A DNA stretch of 64,000 nt from the NCBI RefSeq assembly GCF_002101785.1, contig NZ_LQPJ01000099.1:29307-93306 (forward strand), written 5' to 3'. The notes under the pieces were generated by a model. The model worked only from the letters and a program-made list of their open reading frames with translations, was not told the origin of the DNA and made no database searches. Below are positions 9,378 through 19,509 of the stretch, one piece after another. The position numbers were made by a program, and so were the translations under genes. Every line of letters starts with the position of its first letter. Positions within the stretch are counted from its first letter, which is position 1. This DNA is from Mycobacterium palustre. GTDB lineage: Bacteria > Actinomycetota > Actinomycetes > Mycobacteriales > Mycobacteriaceae.

Positions 9378-10691
9378 TCACGCGTGCGGCGGCGCCTCGT
9401 CATCGGCCGGTTCGTCGGCGGGCTCGTCGGCGGGCTCGTCGCCGGGCTTGTCTTCGGGCTCCTCGAAAAGCACCCCGAAGTCGGCCGGCTCCCCGGCGGC
9501 GGGCGCCGGCGCGCGTTTGCGCCGCCTGGGCCTCCCGAGCCCGACGGGCCGGATCCCGCCGGCCATCACGACGGTGGCGCAGCCGACGACCGCGAACCAG
9601 AAGAACACGCCGGCCACGAACGTCCCCTGGTCGACGCCGACGTGCCCGAAGTTACCGAGCCGGCCGCTGCCGCCGTAGGCGAGCAACGACATCGCCAGCG
9701 CGCCGGCGGCCGCGGCGACCAGCAGTTTGGCCATCGCCGGAAGCAGCGGCAGCGCGCGCCGGGCGCATTGCTGGCCGACCGCCACACCCGACGACGCGCC
9801 CACGATGAGCAGCGCGACCCACACCGGCCCCAGCGGCGGCGTCGGCGCCGCGGCCAGAATCGGCAGCGCCGGGATGTCGCCGCCGAACACGGTGAACGAG
9901 CTGAACGTCGCGAAGCCCAAATGGGCGCTGGACCCGACGGCGACGGCCGACGTGCCGACGATGACGTTGGGCGCGTAGAGCACCGACAGCATGGTGAGGC
10001 TGAACTGGCCGAAGATCGACTCGGTGATGCCGTACAGCTCCTGCATCTTCGCCCAGTGCACGACCAGCGACCCGGCGGTCACCAGCCCCGACAGGCCGAA
10101 CAAGGCCAGCACGCCGGCCGCGGCCGCGCGCAGGGAATCGCCGAGCCAACCGGGCAGCGGCGAGGCCGCCAACGCGCGTCGTCCCACCCGCGATCCCACG
10201 CCGATCGCGGCGCCGACGGCGTGCACCACCAGGACGCTGGCGAACGCCCGCAGGGCGCTGGGCGTCTGCAACTCGGTGATCACCGACGACGCGTCGTGGA
10301 TGACCGCCAGCGCGATCGCGGCCATCAGCAGCGGCCCGCCCAGCGCCGACGCGATCACCCAGCGCACCACCAGCCACGACGAATGCGGGGAGGTGGCGCG
10401 GGCGCTGCTGCGCGCGGTGCCCCAGACCATGAAAATGACTGGCAGCAGCGGCATTGCGCCGAGTTCGCGGCCACCGATCGAGACCGGCACCTGGTGCACC
10501 GCGAGCCACATGCTGGCGATGGCGCCCAACGCCCCGGTCATGTCGCTGTTGGCGATCAACAGCTGCAGCAGCGTGACCGCGGCGACGATACCCAGGGCCA
10601 CCACGGCCGGACCGAACGCCACCCGGACGAGGTCACGCGCCTGGCGAGCGCCCGCTGCCCGGTTGTCTGCGCTCTCCGACACCCTTTTCAC
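9378..10691 (-). CDS. Polytopic membrane protein, DUF6350-type
   Basis: A 437-residue integral membrane protein with about ten hydrophobic segments spread over residues 25-395 and a charged cytoplasmic tail. The tail contains a short repeated motif ([11 protein letters not shown]) built on a small DNA tandem repeat near 9410-9450. The position between purN and the 34 kDa antigen homologue matches Rv0955. The function is unknown; no transporter signature is recognisable. Confidence 0.82.
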   Translation of the reverse strand: MKRVSESADNRAAGARQARDLVRVAFGPAVVALGIVAAVTLLQLLIANSDMTGALGAIASMWLAVHQVPVSIGGRELGAMPLLPVIFMVWGTARSSARATSPHSSWLVVRWVIASALGGPLLMAAIALAVIHDASSVITELQTPSALRAFASVLVVHAVGAAIGVGSRVGRRALAASPLPGWLGDSLRAAAAGVLALFGLSGLVTAGSLVVHWAKMQELYGITESIFGQFSLTMLSVLYAPNVIVGTSAVAVGSSAHLGFATFSSFTVFGGDIPALPILAAAPTPPLGPVWVALLIVGASSGVAVGQQCARRALPLLPAMAKLLVAAAAGALAMSLLAYGGSGRLGNFGHVGVDQGTFVAGVFFWFAVVGCATVVMAGGIRPVGLGRPRRRKRAPAPAAGEPADFGVLFEEPEDKPGDEPADEPADEPADDEAPPHA

Positions 10692-10730
10692 GCTTGGCGC
10701 ACGTGCCCGGTTACGCGCGAGAGCGCATCG

Positions 10731-11657
10731 TTACGAAGGAGCCGGCCCAGACGGTGACTGCTGCTGCTGCTCCTGGCCGTGCTGGTTCCCGGTCTGGCCC
10801 GAGTGGTCGACGGGGCCCGAACCGCCCTGCGACTCGCCACCGGCCGACGGCGGCGGGCCGAAGCTGGGGAACCCGGTGGGCGGAGTCGACGGTCCGTGCT
10901 GCTGCGCCGCCGGCTGGGGCCCCGACTGCGGCCCCGGCTGCTGGGCACCGAATCCCGCGGTAGAGGTGGGGATGGCGGCCTGGGTCGGGGCCTGGCTCTG
11001 GCTCGACGGGTAGCCGCCGTACTGCGCCCCATAGCCCGAGGACTGCGGGGTCTGCGACTGGTGTCCGCCGTGTTGCTGGGCGCCCGGCTGACCGTAGTAA
11101 GGCTGCTGCCCGTATTGGCCGTACTGCCCGTACTGGCCGTAGCCCGCGTAGGGGTCGTACTTGGGGCGCGGTGCCGGGGCGGTGATGACGCCGGCGTCGA
11201 GCAGCAGGGCGTAGATGGCCGCGATCGACTGGAAGACGCTGCAGCCCACCAACGGCCACATCGCCCAGCCGACGGAGAACCCGGCGGGCGTGTTGACGAC
11301 TTCGGTGATGGCCAGCAAGGTGCCCAGCACCGCGATGACCGCGACGATGCCGACGTAGCTCCTGGCCTTCGGCAGCAAGCCCAATCCGGCGAGCAGCGCG
11401 GCCAGCACGGCCACGATGACGGCGGTGCCGGCGTCGCCGGCGCGCCCGCCACCCGGGCCGAGGTCGGCGCTGATGGTGAAGGTGGGCCCGAAGTTCAGCA
11501 GGTATACGGCGAGGCCCAGCGCCAGCACGGCGATGTTGAGGATCAGCGGAAGCTTGCTTTCGCCGTCGTCGGTCTTGGCGAACGACGGGGTGGCACCGGC
11601 ATAGGAGCCGCCGGGTTGCGCGGGTTGATATCCGGGACTGCCGGGCGAGTAGGTCAT
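10731..11657 (-). CDS. 34 kDa antigenic protein homologue (DUF5336)
   Basis: A 308-residue protein with a Gly/Pro/Tyr/Gln-rich N terminus, four hydrophobic helices between about residues 38 and 150, and a long low-complexity C-terminal tail rich in Q, P, G and S, including repeats of GQYG type near residue 180. This is the mycobacterial 34 kDa antigen family, membrane-anchored with an extended disordered tail (Rv0954 by order). A good AGGAGGAGT ribosome site precedes the ATG. The role is unknown; homologues are linked to cell-envelope growth zones, which is family knowledge, not seen here. Confidence 0.88.
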   Translation of the reverse strand: MTYSPGSPGYQPAQPGGSYAGATPSFAKTDDGESKLPLILNIAVLALGLAVYLLNFGPTFTISADLGPGGGRAGDAGTAVIVAVLAALLAGLGLLPKARSYVGIVAVIAVLGTLLAITEVVNTPAGFSVGWAMWPLVGCSVFQSIAAIYALLLDAGVITAPAPRPKYDPYAGYGQYGQYGQYGQQPYYGQPGAQQHGGHQSQTPQSSGYGAQYGGYPSSQSQAPTQAAIPTSTAGFGAQQPGPQSGPQPAAQQHGPSTPPTGFPSFGPPPSAGGESQGGSGPVDHSGQTGNQHGQEQQQQSPSGPAPS

Positions 11658-11896
11658 TACTCCTCCTGTTGCTTCCTGTGCCTCGAAGGGCCTTGGGGCG
11701 CCCCATCGTGCTGCGACGCTGTGCTTTCAGGCGCGCCGCGGTCGAAACACCCCCGGGGATCTTGCGTGCGACGCGATCGACCAACCACGCTAGCGCACGT
11801 TGCGGTGGCAGTGGGGCTGCGACCGGCCCACGGGCGCGACCAGCGCCGATCGGGGTGACGGATCGCCATCCGGGGAGCGCGCTTGCCCGGCCGAGG

Positions 11897-11910
11897 TAGA
11901 ACACGTTCTA
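11897..11910 (+). promoter_or_regulatory. KstR-type operator before the F420 oxidoreductase gene
   Basis: The sequence TAGAACACGTTCTA matches the 14-bp KstR consensus TNNAACNNGTTNNA at every defined position. It ends 9 bases before the ATG at 11920, consistent with a short-leader or leaderless transcript under a TetR-type repressor of cholesterol catabolism. Rv0953c, the orthologue by position, is to my memory a KstR regulon member. Confidence 0.8.
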
Positions 11911-11919
11911 ATTCTGTGC

Positions 11920-12768
11920 ATGGATTACGGCCTCGTGCTTTTCACCAGCGACCGCGGCATCTCCCCGGCGGCAGCCGCCAAGCTTGCCGACGACCACGGC
12001 TTCCAGACGTTCTACGTGCCCGAACACACCCACATCCCGGTCAAGCGTGAGGCGGCCCATCCCACGACCGGCGACGCGTCGCTGCCGGACGACCGCTACA
12101 TGCGCACGCTGGACCCCTGGGTGAGCCTGGGCGCGGCCTGCGCGGTGACCTCGCGGGTGCGGTTGTCCACCGCGGTGGCACTGCCCGTCGAGCACGACCC
12201 GATCACCCTGGCCAAAAGCATCGCGACCCTCGATCACCTGTCCGGGGGCCGGGTCAGCCTCGGCGTCGGATTCGGCTGGAACACCGACGAACTCGCCGAC
12301 CACGGCGTGCCGCCGGCGCGGCGCCGCACCATGCTGCGCGAGTACATCGAGGCGATGCGCGCCCTGTGGACGCAGGAAGAAGCCGCCTACGACGGCGAGT
12401 TCGTCAAGTTCGGGCCGAGCTGGGCGTGGCCCAAGCCGGTGCAGTCTCAGATTCCGGTGCTGGTGGGCGCTGCCGGCAACGAGAAGAACTTCAAGTGGAT
12501 CGCCCGCAGCGCCGACGGCTGGATCACCACCCCACGCGACTTCGACATCGACGAGCCGGTGAGGTTGCTGCAGGACACCTGGGCGGCGGCGGGCCGCGAC
12601 GGCGCGCCCCAGATCGTCGCCCTCGACTTCAAGCCGGTGCCCGAGAAGCTGGCGCGCTGGGCCGAGCTGGGGGTCACCGAGGTGCTGTTCGGCCTGCCGG
12701 ACCGCTCCGACGACGAGGTCGCCGCATACGTGGAGCGGCTGGCCGGAAAGCTGGCCGCCGCGGTCTAG
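11920..12768 (+). CDS. F420-dependent luciferase-like oxidoreductase (Rv0953c type)
   Basis: A 282-residue TIM-barrel protein of the F420-binding LLM group. It shows the N-terminal DYGLVLFTSD, the central LDHLSGGRVSLGVGFGWNTDEL (about residue 100) and the VGAAGNEKNFKWIARSADGWITTP segment. The ATG at 11920 gives the same length as the tuberculosis orthologue; upstream in-frame codons lie across the operator and are rejected. It would use reduced F420 to transfer hydride to a substrate that is unknown. The KstR-type site directly upstream suggests a link to sterol degradation. Confidence 0.9.
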   Translation: MDYGLVLFTSDRGISPAAAAKLADDHGFQTFYVPEHTHIPVKREAAHPTTGDASLPDDRYMRTLDPWVSLGAACAVTSRVRLSTAVALPVEHDPITLAKSIATLDHLSGGRVSLGVGFGWNTDELADHGVPPARRRTMLREYIEAMRALWTQEEAAYDGEFVKFGPSWAWPKPVQSQIPVLVGAAGNEKNFKWIARSADGWITTPRDFDIDEPVRLLQDTWAAAGRDGAPQIVALDFKPVPEKLARWAELGVTEVLFGLPDRSDDEVAAYVERLAGKLAAAV

Positions 12769-12797
12769 GACGCCGCCTAACCCCCGAGCTGAACGGG

Positions 12798-13700
12798 TTA
12801 CAGGCTGGTAAGGATCTTGCGCGCCAGCGCCGCCGTCTCCGAGGGCGTCTTGCCGACCTTCACGCCGGCCGCCTCCAGGGCCTCCTTCTTGGCGGCCGCG
12901 GTGCCCGACGAGCCGGACACGATCGCGCCGGCGTGGCCCATGGTCTTGCCCTCGGGCGCGGTGAACCCCGCGACGTAGCCGACGACCGGCTTGGACACGT
13001 GCGCCTTGATGTAGTCGGCCGCGCGCTCCTCGGCGTCCCCGCCGATTTCGCCGATCATCACGATGACCTTGGTGTCGGGGTCCTTCTCGAAGGCCTCGAT
13101 GGCGTCGATGTGGGTGGTCCCGATCACCGGGTCGCCGCCGATGCCGATCGACGTCGAGAAGCCGAAGTCGCGCAGCTCGTACATCATCTGGTAGGTCAGC
13201 GTGCCAGACTTCGAGACCAGCCCGACCGGTCCCGGGCCGGTGATGTTGGCGGGCGTGATGCCCACCAGCGCCTGGCCGGGGGTGATGATGCCGGGACAGT
13301 TCGGCCCGATGATGCGCGTCTTACCGCCCTTGTCCAAGTTGTAGGCCCACGCGAATGCGGTGTCCTGCACCGGGATTCCCTCGGTGATCACCACGAGCAG
13401 CGGGATCTCGGCGTCGACGGCCTCGATGATGGCGTCCTTGGCGAACTTCGGCGGGACGAAGATGATCGACACGTCGGCGCCGGTCTTTTCCATCGCCTCG
13501 GCGACGCCGCCGAACACCGGCAGCTTCACGATCCGGCCGCCCTTGTCCTCGTGCGTGACGGTGGTGCCCGCCTTACGCGCGTTGACCCCGCCCACGATCT
13601 GCGTGCCGGCCTTGAGCATGCGCGCGGTGTGGACGGTGGCCTCGCTGCCGGTGATGCCCTGGACGATGACCTTGTTTTCGGAGGTCAGGAATATTGCCAT
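12798..13700 (-). CDS. sucD: Succinyl-CoA synthetase alpha subunit
   Basis: A 300-residue ligase subunit of the TCA cycle. The N-terminal CoA-binding Rossmann segment [19 protein letters not shown], the [10 protein letters not shown] motif near residue 125 and the phospho-histidine loop [12 protein letters not shown] near residue 245 are all present. It phosphorylates on His and forms succinyl-CoA or releases it with NDP phosphorylation. It follows sucC by 18 bases with a GAAAGGA ribosome site. Confidence 0.98.
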   Translation of the reverse strand: MAIFLTSENKVIVQGITGSEATVHTARMLKAGTQIVGGVNARKAGTTVTHEDKGGRIVKLPVFGGVAEAMEKTGADVSIIFVPPKFAKDAIIEAVDAEIPLLVVITEGIPVQDTAFAWAYNLDKGGKTRIIGPNCPGIITPGQALVGITPANITGPGPVGLVSKSGTLTYQMMYELRDFGFSTSIGIGGDPVIGTTHIDAIEAFEKDPDTKVIVMIGEIGGDAEERAADYIKAHVSKPVVGYVAGFTAPEGKTMGHAGAIVSGSSGTAAAKKEALEAAGVKVGKTPSETAALARKILTSL

Positions 13701-13718
13701 GAGTCATTGGTCCTTTCT

Positions 13719-14882
13719 TCAGGCGCTCGCCAGCTCGGCGGCCTTGTCGGCGGCCTCGTCCATCGTCGGAACCAGCGTCACCAGCGGGTGGTTGGCCTCG
13801 GTCAGGATGCGGCGACCCTCCTCGACGTTGTTGCCGTCGAGCCGCACCACCAGCGGCTTGTTGGCCTCGTCGCCGAGAATTTCCAGCGCCTTGACGATCC
13901 CGGTCGCGACCGCGTCGCAGGCGGTGATGCCGCCGAAGACGTTGACGAACACGGCCTTGACCTGCTCGTCGCCCAGGACCACGTCCAGGCCGGCGGCCAT
14001 CACCTCGGCGGAGGCACCGCCACCGATGTCGAGGAAGTTGGCCGGCTTGACGCCGCCGTGCTTCTCGCCGGCGTAGGCGACGACGTCGAGCGTCGACATC
14101 ACCAGCCCCGCGCCGTTGCCGATGATGCCCACCTGGCCATCGAGCTTGACGTAGTTGAGGTGGTTCTCCTTGGCCTTGAGCTCGAGCGGGTCGGTGGCGT
14201 CGCGGTCCTCGAATTCGGCGTGGTCGGGGTGGCGGAAGTCGGCGTTGGCGTCGAGCGTGATCTTGCCGTCCAGCGCCAGGATCCGGTCGTCGGGGGTGCG
14301 CACCAGCGGGTTGACCTCCACCAGCGTCGCGTCCTCGGCGACGAAAAGCTCCCACAGCTTGGAGATGGTCACAGCCGCGGCGTCGAGCACCTCGGCCGGC
14401 AGGTGGCCCTGCTCGGCGATCGACCGGGCGGTCGCCTCGTCGACGCCCTTGACGGCGTCCACCGCGACCTTGGCCAGCCGATCGGGCTTGGTGGCTGCAA
14501 CTTCCTCGATCTCCATGCCGCCCTCGACCGAGCACATCGCCAGGTAGGTGCGGTTGGCGCGGTCCAGCAGGAAGGAGATGTAGTACTCCTCGGCGATGTC
14601 GCTGGCCTCGGCCACCAGCAGCTTCTTGACGATGTGGCCCTTGATGTCCAGCCCGAGAATGTTCTTGGCGTGTTCGTAGGCGTCCGCGGGCGTCGCCGCG
14701 TACTTGACGCCGCCGGCCTTGCCGCGGCCCCCCACTTTGACCTGCGCCTTCACCATCACAGGGCGACCGATCTCCTCGGCGATCGCCCGCGCGCCCTCGG
14801 CGGTGTCGGTCACCCGGCCCGGCGTACTCGGTACGTTGTGTTTGGCGAACAATTCTTTGGCTTGATACTCGAAAAGGTCCAT
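13719..14882 (-). CDS. sucC: Succinyl-CoA synthetase beta subunit
   Basis: A 387-residue ATP-grasp subunit that partners SucD. The start [18 protein letters not shown] is the family N terminus; in-frame codons up to 14951 would add 23 residues with no family likeness. Lys and Gly-rich nucleotide-binding motifs ([19 protein letters not shown]) and the C-terminal [11 protein letters not shown] with GIVKALE are intact. The operon sucC-sucD reads away from the peptidase gene, sharing a 247-base divergent control region that contains a CRP-type box. Confidence 0.97.
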   Translation of the reverse strand: MDLFEYQAKELFAKHNVPSTPGRVTDTAEGARAIAEEIGRPVMVKAQVKVGGRGKAGGVKYAATPADAYEHAKNILGLDIKGHIVKKLLVAEASDIAEEYYISFLLDRANRTYLAMCSVEGGMEIEEVAATKPDRLAKVAVDAVKGVDEATARSIAEQGHLPAEVLDAAAVTISKLWELFVAEDATLVEVNPLVRTPDDRILALDGKITLDANADFRHPDHAEFEDRDATDPLELKAKENHLNYVKLDGQVGIIGNGAGLVMSTLDVVAYAGEKHGGVKPANFLDIGGGASAEVMAAGLDVVLGDEQVKAVFVNVFGGITACDAVATGIVKALEILGDEANKPLVVRLDGNNVEEGRRILTEANHPLVTLVPTMDEAADKAAELASA

Positions 14883-15037
14883 GGACTCACTGTCTTCGGT
14901 CGACGTACTGCTTGGCCTATACGTAGCGGTGCCGCGGCCGGCAACTCGCACGGTGGCACTGTATCGACCCGCCCAACGGCTGCTACCGGCGCGTCCACCG
15001 ATGTGGCAGAGCTCACGGCATACCGGCGAACCTGAAA

Positions 15038-15053
15038 CGTGATGCGAATCACA
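15038..15053. promoter_or_regulatory. CRP-type (Rv3676-like) binding site
   Basis: CGTGATGCGAATCACA matches the palindrome TGTGA-N6-TCACA except for the first base. It lies in the sucC/M23 divergent region, 92 bases before the first possible peptidase start and 155 bases before the sucC ATG. From memory Rv0950c, the peptidase orthologue, belongs to the CRP regulon of M. tuberculosis. Confidence 0.65.
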
Positions 15054-15129
15054 ATATTGGTCGGGGTTTGGACCCGAGGTTGCCAGTCCCGTCGGTTAGC
15101 GGATACCTTCCTTAGGTCCAGATAACGTT

Positions 15130-16260
15130 ATGGTCACGATACGAGGACATTTCAGCTTGTCCCAGCACGGTTTCGCTCGATCTGCTGCCGAAACAGGCGT
15201 GATGAGAGTTGGTCGCGCGGCCGGCGCCCGGCGGACGGAGCCGCACCCCAACGAGGTCACCGAGATCTTGCCGCTTGATGGGTTCGACTTCGCCGACCTC
15301 GACCTTGCCGACGACTTCGGCGACCTCAAGGACCTGGACTTCAGCAACGACTCGACCTTCGACAACGAGGTCCAGGTCTTGCTCGCACCCGAGCTCGACG
15401 ACCTGCACGAAGTGGACGACCTGCGCCCGCGCGTGCTGGCCGCCCCGACCGCCGTGGCAATCCCGGCGAGGTTCTCGTTCGACGCGCCGGCCGTCGACGC
15501 CGATCGCCGCAACCACTCCGACATCACCGACGTCATCCCGGTGGTCCGCCGCGGGGGCCAGCACCGGAAGCAACCGACCAGCGCGGCCAAGGGACGGCTG
15601 CTGATCTCGGCGATGGCCGCCGGCGCCGCCGCCGCGGCGGCCCACACCGCGACCAGCCACGCCGACACCCCGAAGACCGAGGCCGTGCTGACGGCCAACG
15701 CCTCCGCGCTCACCGGCGGGTCCGGCATCAGCACCACCCGGGGCGCCCAGGTGATCGCGGTGCAGCCCGCCGCCAACGCCGCGATCCACAACGAGGAGCT
15801 CGCCAAGGGCGTGGCCTTCGCAAACGATCGCGCCCAGCGTGAGGCGCGGCTGCAACAGCCGCTGTACGTGATGCCGACGCACGGCATCTTCACCTCCAAC
15901 TTCGGCTACCGCTGGGGTGTGCTGCACGCCGGCATCGACCTCGCCAACTCGATAGGGACCCCGATCTACGCCGTGTCCGACGGTGTGGTCATCGAGGCGG
16001 GCCCCGCCGCCGGCTACGGCGCGCTGGTCAAGCTGCGCCACGCCGACGGCACCGTCACGCTCTACGGCCACGTCAACACCACGCTGGTCAGCGCCGGCCA
16101 GCGGGTGATGGCCGGCGACCAGATCGCCACCATGGGCAACCGGGGCAATTCGACGGGCCCCCACCTGCACTTCGAGGTGTTGCAGGGCGGCACCGAAAGA
16201 ATCGACCCCGTCCCATGGTTGGCTAAGCGAGGACTTAACGTCGGCAACTACGCTGGCTGA
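15130..16260 (+). CDS. Secreted or anchored M23 (LytM) peptidase
   Basis: A protein of up to 376 residues. It has an acidic disordered N-terminal region, an Ala-rich hydrophobic segment ([15 protein letters not shown], about residues 157-171) that can act as signal or anchor, then a C-terminal LytM domain. The zinc ligands are visible: HAGID (H and D) and HLHFEV, with the YGHVN and [13 protein letters not shown] context complete. It should cut peptidoglycan cross-bridges or activate another hydrolase outside the membrane. GTG/ATG codons at 15199-15202 give an alternative shorter start (about 352 residues); neither start has a strong ribosome site. Confidence 0.88.
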   Translation: MVTIRGHFSLSQHGFARSAAETGVMRVGRAAGARRTEPHPNEVTEILPLDGFDFADLDLADDFGDLKDLDFSNDSTFDNEVQVLLAPELDDLHEVDDLRPRVLAAPTAVAIPARFSFDAPAVDADRRNHSDITDVIPVVRRGGQHRKQPTSAAKGRLLISAMAAGAAAAAAHTATSHADTPKTEAVLTANASALTGGSGISTTRGAQVIAVQPAANAAIHNEELAKGVAFANDRAQREARLQQPLYVMPTHGIFTSNFGYRWGVLHAGIDLANSIGTPIYAVSDGVVIEAGPAAGYGALVKLRHADGTVTLYGHVNTTLVSAGQRVMAGDQIATMGNRGNSTGPHLHFEVLQGGTERIDPVPWLAKRGLNVGNYAG

Positions 16261-16261
16261 G

Positions 16262-16825
16262 GTGACCGCGCCGACCGACCCTCCCGCCCCGTCGCAACCC
16301 GCCGAGCCGCCCTCGGAATCGCGAACGCGGATCATCCGTCGGGCGCCTACCGGCCCGATGCCCGTCGTGCCCGAGTCGCCGACCACCCAGATTCCACGCC
16401 AGCCGCCGCCCTATCAGGGTCCGGCCCGGCGCGGTGTTTCGGTTCTGCCGACCGATGAGCCGAGCGGCCGGACGGCCGTCGCCACCTGCGCGGTCAGCAT
16501 CGTCAGCGGCTGGGCCACGTCGGTGGTGGCCACCGACCTCATCGCCGGCTGGTGGCGCACCGACCGCCTGTTCTGCATCGCGGTGGCCTTCCTCGCGCTG
16601 GTGTTCGCGATCACCACCGTGTCGGGCGTGATCCTGCTGCTACAGCGCCGGGCGTTCGGGCGCTACCTCATCGTGGCGGGCGCGGTGGTCGCGGTGCTCA
16701 CCTACGGCGGGGTGTTCATCGCGGGCGCCCGGGTCGCGTGGATCGTGCACGCGCTTCCGCTGTTGCCGATCGCCAGCGTGGTGCTGGCGATGCACCCGCG
16801 GACCAAACGCTGGATGCAGGCATAA
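16262..16825 (+). CDS. Small polytopic membrane protein
   Basis: A 187-residue protein with a Pro-rich cytoplasmic N terminus (about 70 residues) and four predicted membrane helices between residues 75 and 180. The GTG start is 2 bases after the peptidase stop, so the two are probably co-transcribed and may act together at the envelope. I do not recognise a named family. Confidence 0.75.
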   Translation: MTAPTDPPAPSQPAEPPSESRTRIIRRAPTGPMPVVPESPTTQIPRQPPPYQGPARRGVSVLPTDEPSGRTAVATCAVSIVSGWATSVVATDLIAGWWRTDRLFCIAVAFLALVFAITTVSGVILLLQRRAFGRYLIVAGAVVAVLTYGGVFIAGARVAWIVHALPLLPIASVVLAMHPRTKRWMQA

Positions 16826-16896
16826 CCGCGCCGAACGTGCTGTGGTGGCGATGATTTCGCGAATTTCCCGCCCTGACAACACGTTCGGCGTGGCGT

Positions 16897-19227
16897 TTAG
16901 AGCTTGCTGACCGGGGCGTGGTTGTGCATCAGCTTCACCCTTCCCGAGCTGCCGAAGTCGATCAGCGACATCGCCGATTCGCCGACGCCGGAGACCTCCT
17001 CGACCCGGCCCAGGCCGTACTTGTCGTGCGTCACCCGGTCGCCGGGCGCCAGCACCAGCAGCGGGCGTTTGCCCGCACCGGAGCGGGTGGGCGAGGGCCG
17101 CGGCGCGCCGAACCGGCCCGCGCCGCTAACCGGCGCGCTGAACGACGGCGGGGGCGCGCTGCGCCGCCAGTCGATGAGCTCCTGCGGGATCTCGCGCAGG
17201 AACCGCGATTCCGGATTCAGCATGGGCTGCCCCCACGAGGACCGGACGATCGCCCGGGTCACATACAGCCGCTGGCGGGCCCGCGTGATGCCGACATAGG
17301 CCAGCCGCCGCTCTTCGCACAGTTCGGTGGGATCGTCTAGCGACCGCATGTGCGGGAACATGCCGTCCTCCCAGCCGGTGACGAACACCACCGGAAATTC
17401 CAGGCCTTTCGCGGTGTGCAGCGTCATCAGCGTGACCACGCCGGCGCCGTGTTCGGGGATCTCGTCGGCGTCGGCGACCAGCGACACCCGTTCCAAAAAA
17501 GCGGCCAGCACGCCTGTGTCGGGCACGTCCTCGTCCTCGGGAACCGCGGCCTCGTCCAGCGCCGCCGCGTTGGCCTGGTCGATGCTGAATTCGTGTGCGA
17601 CGCTGACCAATTCGTTGAGGTTGTCCAGCCGGGCCAGCTCCTGCGGATCGGTCGAGGATTCCAACTCGCTGCGGTAGCCGGTGCGTTCGAGCACCAGCTC
17701 CACCAGGTCGCCGAGGTCGTCGTCGAGGTGGCCCCGCAGGTCGTCGAGCAGTTCCACAAAACCGGCGATCGCCTTTTCGGCCCGGGTGTTCAGCATTGGC
17801 ACCTTGCCCTCGGCCGCGGCGACCAGCGCGTCGGCGAAGCCGGCTCCGGTGTTTTCGGCATACACCGCCACACACGCCTCGGCCCGGTCGCCGATGCCGC
17901 GGCGCGGCGTGTTGAGGATGCGCCGCATGCTGACCGTGTCGCCGGGGTTGTCCAGCACCCGCAGATAGGCGACGATGTCGCGGATCTCCTTGCGCTCGTA
18001 GAACCGCACTCCCCCAACGACTTTGTACGGAATGCCGGCGCGGATGAACACCTCCTCCAACGACCGCGACGAGTTATTGGTGCGGTAGAACACGGCCACG
18101 TCGTTGTAGGTGATCTCGCCCCGCTCGGCGAGCGCGTCGATCTCCTCCGCGACGAACCTGGCCTCGTCGTGCTCGTTGTCGGCGACGTAGCCGACGATCA
18201 ACTCCCCGGCGCCGGCGTCGGTCCACAACCGCTTGTCGCGACGGCCGGTGTTGCGGGCGATCACGGAGTTGGCGGCCGACAGGATGTTCTGCGTCGAGCG
18301 GTAATTCTGTTCCAGCAGAATGGTTGTCGCGTCGGGATAGTCCCGCTCGAAGTCCTCGATGTTGCGGATGGTGGCGCCGCGGAACGCGTAGATCGACTGG
18401 TCGGCGTCGCCGACCACACACAGTTCGGCCGGCGCCACGTCGTCCTGGTTGTCCGTGCCCACCAGTTCGCGCACCAGCACGTACTGGGCGTGGTTGGTGT
18501 CCTGGTATTCGTCCACCAGCACGTGCCGGAAGCGGCGCCGGTAGTACTGGGCGATCTGCGGAAAGGCTCGCAGCACCACCACCGTTTCGCCGATCAGGTC
18601 GTCGAAGTCCAGCGCGTTGGCCGCCCGCAGCCGCCGTTGGTATTCGCCGTAGACCGACGCGACGGTGCGGCTCAACTCGTCCGAGGCATCGGACAGGTTG
18701 GCCACGGCCTGGTCGGGATCGATCAACTCGTTCTTCAGGTTCGAGATGGCGTTGGCCAGCAGACGCGGCGAGTAGCGCTTGATGTCGAGCCCCATGTCGC
18801 GGCCGATCATCTGCAGCAGGCGGCGCGAATCGTCGGCGTCATAGATGGAAAAGTTGGAGTTGAGGCCCTCGATCAGGGACGCCTGATTGCGCAAAATGCG
18901 CACGCAGGTGGAGTGAAACGTCGAGACCCACATGGCGCGGGCCCGCGGGCCCACCAGCCGCACCACGCGTTCACGCATCTCGGCGGCGGCCTTGTTGGTG
19001 AAGGTGATGGCCAGGATCTGGCCGACGCCGACGCCCCGGGCGGCGATCAGGTAGGCGATGCGCCGGGTCAGCACCGCCGTCTTGCCCGAGCCGGCGCCGG
19101 CCACGATCAGCAGCGGCGAGCCCTCGTGGACGACCGCCTGGCGCTGTTGCGGGTTGAGGTCGTCGAGCAGTCGATCCACTTCGGCGTCGGCACTGGCTGG
19201 ATCTCCAGTGGATGCGTGCACAGTCAT
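16897..19227 (-). CDS. uvrD1: ATP-dependent DNA helicase UvrD1/PcrA
   Basis: A 776-residue SF1A helicase. Q-motif LNPQQRQAV and Walker A VAGAGSGKT (residues 42-50) stand at the N terminus. Motif II DEYQDTN, motif III QSIYAFRGA, motif IV LLEQNYRS, motif V TLHTAKGLEFPVVF and motif VI EERRLAYVGITRAR follow in order. The C-terminal tail ends in a small Tudor-like domain (DRVTHDKYGLGRVEEV), which binds RNA polymerase in PcrA/UvrD. It works in nucleotide excision repair and, in mycobacteria, with Ku. No LexA box is seen upstream. Confidence 0.97.
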   Translation of the reverse strand: MTVHASTGDPASADAEVDRLLDDLNPQQRQAVVHEGSPLLIVAGAGSGKTAVLTRRIAYLIAARGVGVGQILAITFTNKAAAEMRERVVRLVGPRARAMWVSTFHSTCVRILRNQASLIEGLNSNFSIYDADDSRRLLQMIGRDMGLDIKRYSPRLLANAISNLKNELIDPDQAVANLSDASDELSRTVASVYGEYQRRLRAANALDFDDLIGETVVVLRAFPQIAQYYRRRFRHVLVDEYQDTNHAQYVLVRELVGTDNQDDVAPAELCVVGDADQSIYAFRGATIRNIEDFERDYPDATTILLEQNYRSTQNILSAANSVIARNTGRRDKRLWTDAGAGELIVGYVADNEHDEARFVAEEIDALAERGEITYNDVAVFYRTNNSSRSLEEVFIRAGIPYKVVGGVRFYERKEIRDIVAYLRVLDNPGDTVSMRRILNTPRRGIGDRAEACVAVYAENTGAGFADALVAAAEGKVPMLNTRAEKAIAGFVELLDDLRGHLDDDLGDLVELVLERTGYRSELESSTDPQELARLDNLNELVSVAHEFSIDQANAAALDEAAVPEDEDVPDTGVLAAFLERVSLVADADEIPEHGAGVVTLMTLHTAKGLEFPVVFVTGWEDGMFPHMRSLDDPTELCEERRLAYVGITRARQRLYVTRAIVRSSWGQPMLNPESRFLREIPQELIDWRRSAPPPSFSAPVSGAGRFGAPRPSPTRSGAGKRPLLVLAPGDRVTHDKYGLGRVEEVSGVGESAMSLIDFGSSGRVKLMHNHAPVSKL

Positions 19228-19310
19228 GTCGGTCCAAATTTACCGCCGCCGACCGACGTCACCCGTTTGGCGGTGCCCGGGGGGTTTCGCCTGGTGACGC
19301 CGCGTCGTTT

Positions 19311-19340
19311 TTGCGCTGGTGTGCCCCTTGGTGGCACACT
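19311..19340 (+). promoter_or_regulatory. Promoter of the chorismate mutase leader
   Basis: TTGCGC at 19311-19316 and CACACT at 19335-19340 are 18 bases apart, a SigA-like pair. A start 7 bases past the -10 falls at about 19347, exactly on the GTG of the leader peptide, which fits a leaderless mRNA. This is a pattern match only. Confidence 0.4.
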
Positions 19341-19346
19341 CGGTGG

Positions 19347-19439
19347 GTGCTCAACGCGCAGTGCAATCGGCGGCTCTTCACCCGAGGGTCGATCGGCCGA
19401 TTTTTCTACGGGTACCGGCCAGCGGTGCCCGTGGTTTAG
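19347..19439 (+). CDS. Aromatic-rich leader peptide of the chorismate mutase gene
   Basis: A 30-codon frame, GTG to TAG, with FFYGY at codons 19-23, an unusual cluster of Phe and Tyr codons for so short a peptide. It is followed 11 bases later by a terminator hairpin and 70 bases later by chorismate mutase, whose pathway makes Phe and Tyr. This is the classic plan of a ribosome-mediated attenuator: stalling on scarce Phe/Tyr would prevent the terminator. The predicted promoter places the transcript start on the GTG. No experiment is known to me for this locus. Confidence 0.5.
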   Translation: MLNAQCNRRLFTRGSIGRFFYGYRPAVPVV

Positions 19440-19450
19440 CTGCTATCGCA

Positions 19451-19492
19451 GAGCCCCGTGGTCCGCTTCCGGATACGGGGCTCGTCTCTTTT
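19451..19492 (+). terminator. Attenuator terminator before chorismate mutase
   Basis: GAGCCCCGT (19451-19459) pairs perfectly with ACGGGGCTC (19475-19483) over a 15-base loop, then the T-rich GTCTCTTTTGTG. A competing hairpin can form between GGTTTAGC (19433-19440) and GCAGAGCC (19448-19455), which would occupy the left arm of the terminator. These would be alternative structures of an attenuator. Confidence 0.55.
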
Positions 19493-19509
19493 GTGAGGCC
19501 CTACACCGG

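Noticed and set aside
12366..15035. Open frame of 889 codons opposite sucD-sucC
   Set aside because: Shadow of two conserved enzymes; composition of a G+C-driven frame with no domain.
17350..19509. Long rightward frame opposite uvrD1 that runs into chorismate mutase
   Set aside because: Only the last 105 codons are protein-like; the rest is antisense to uvrD1 and crosses the attenuator.
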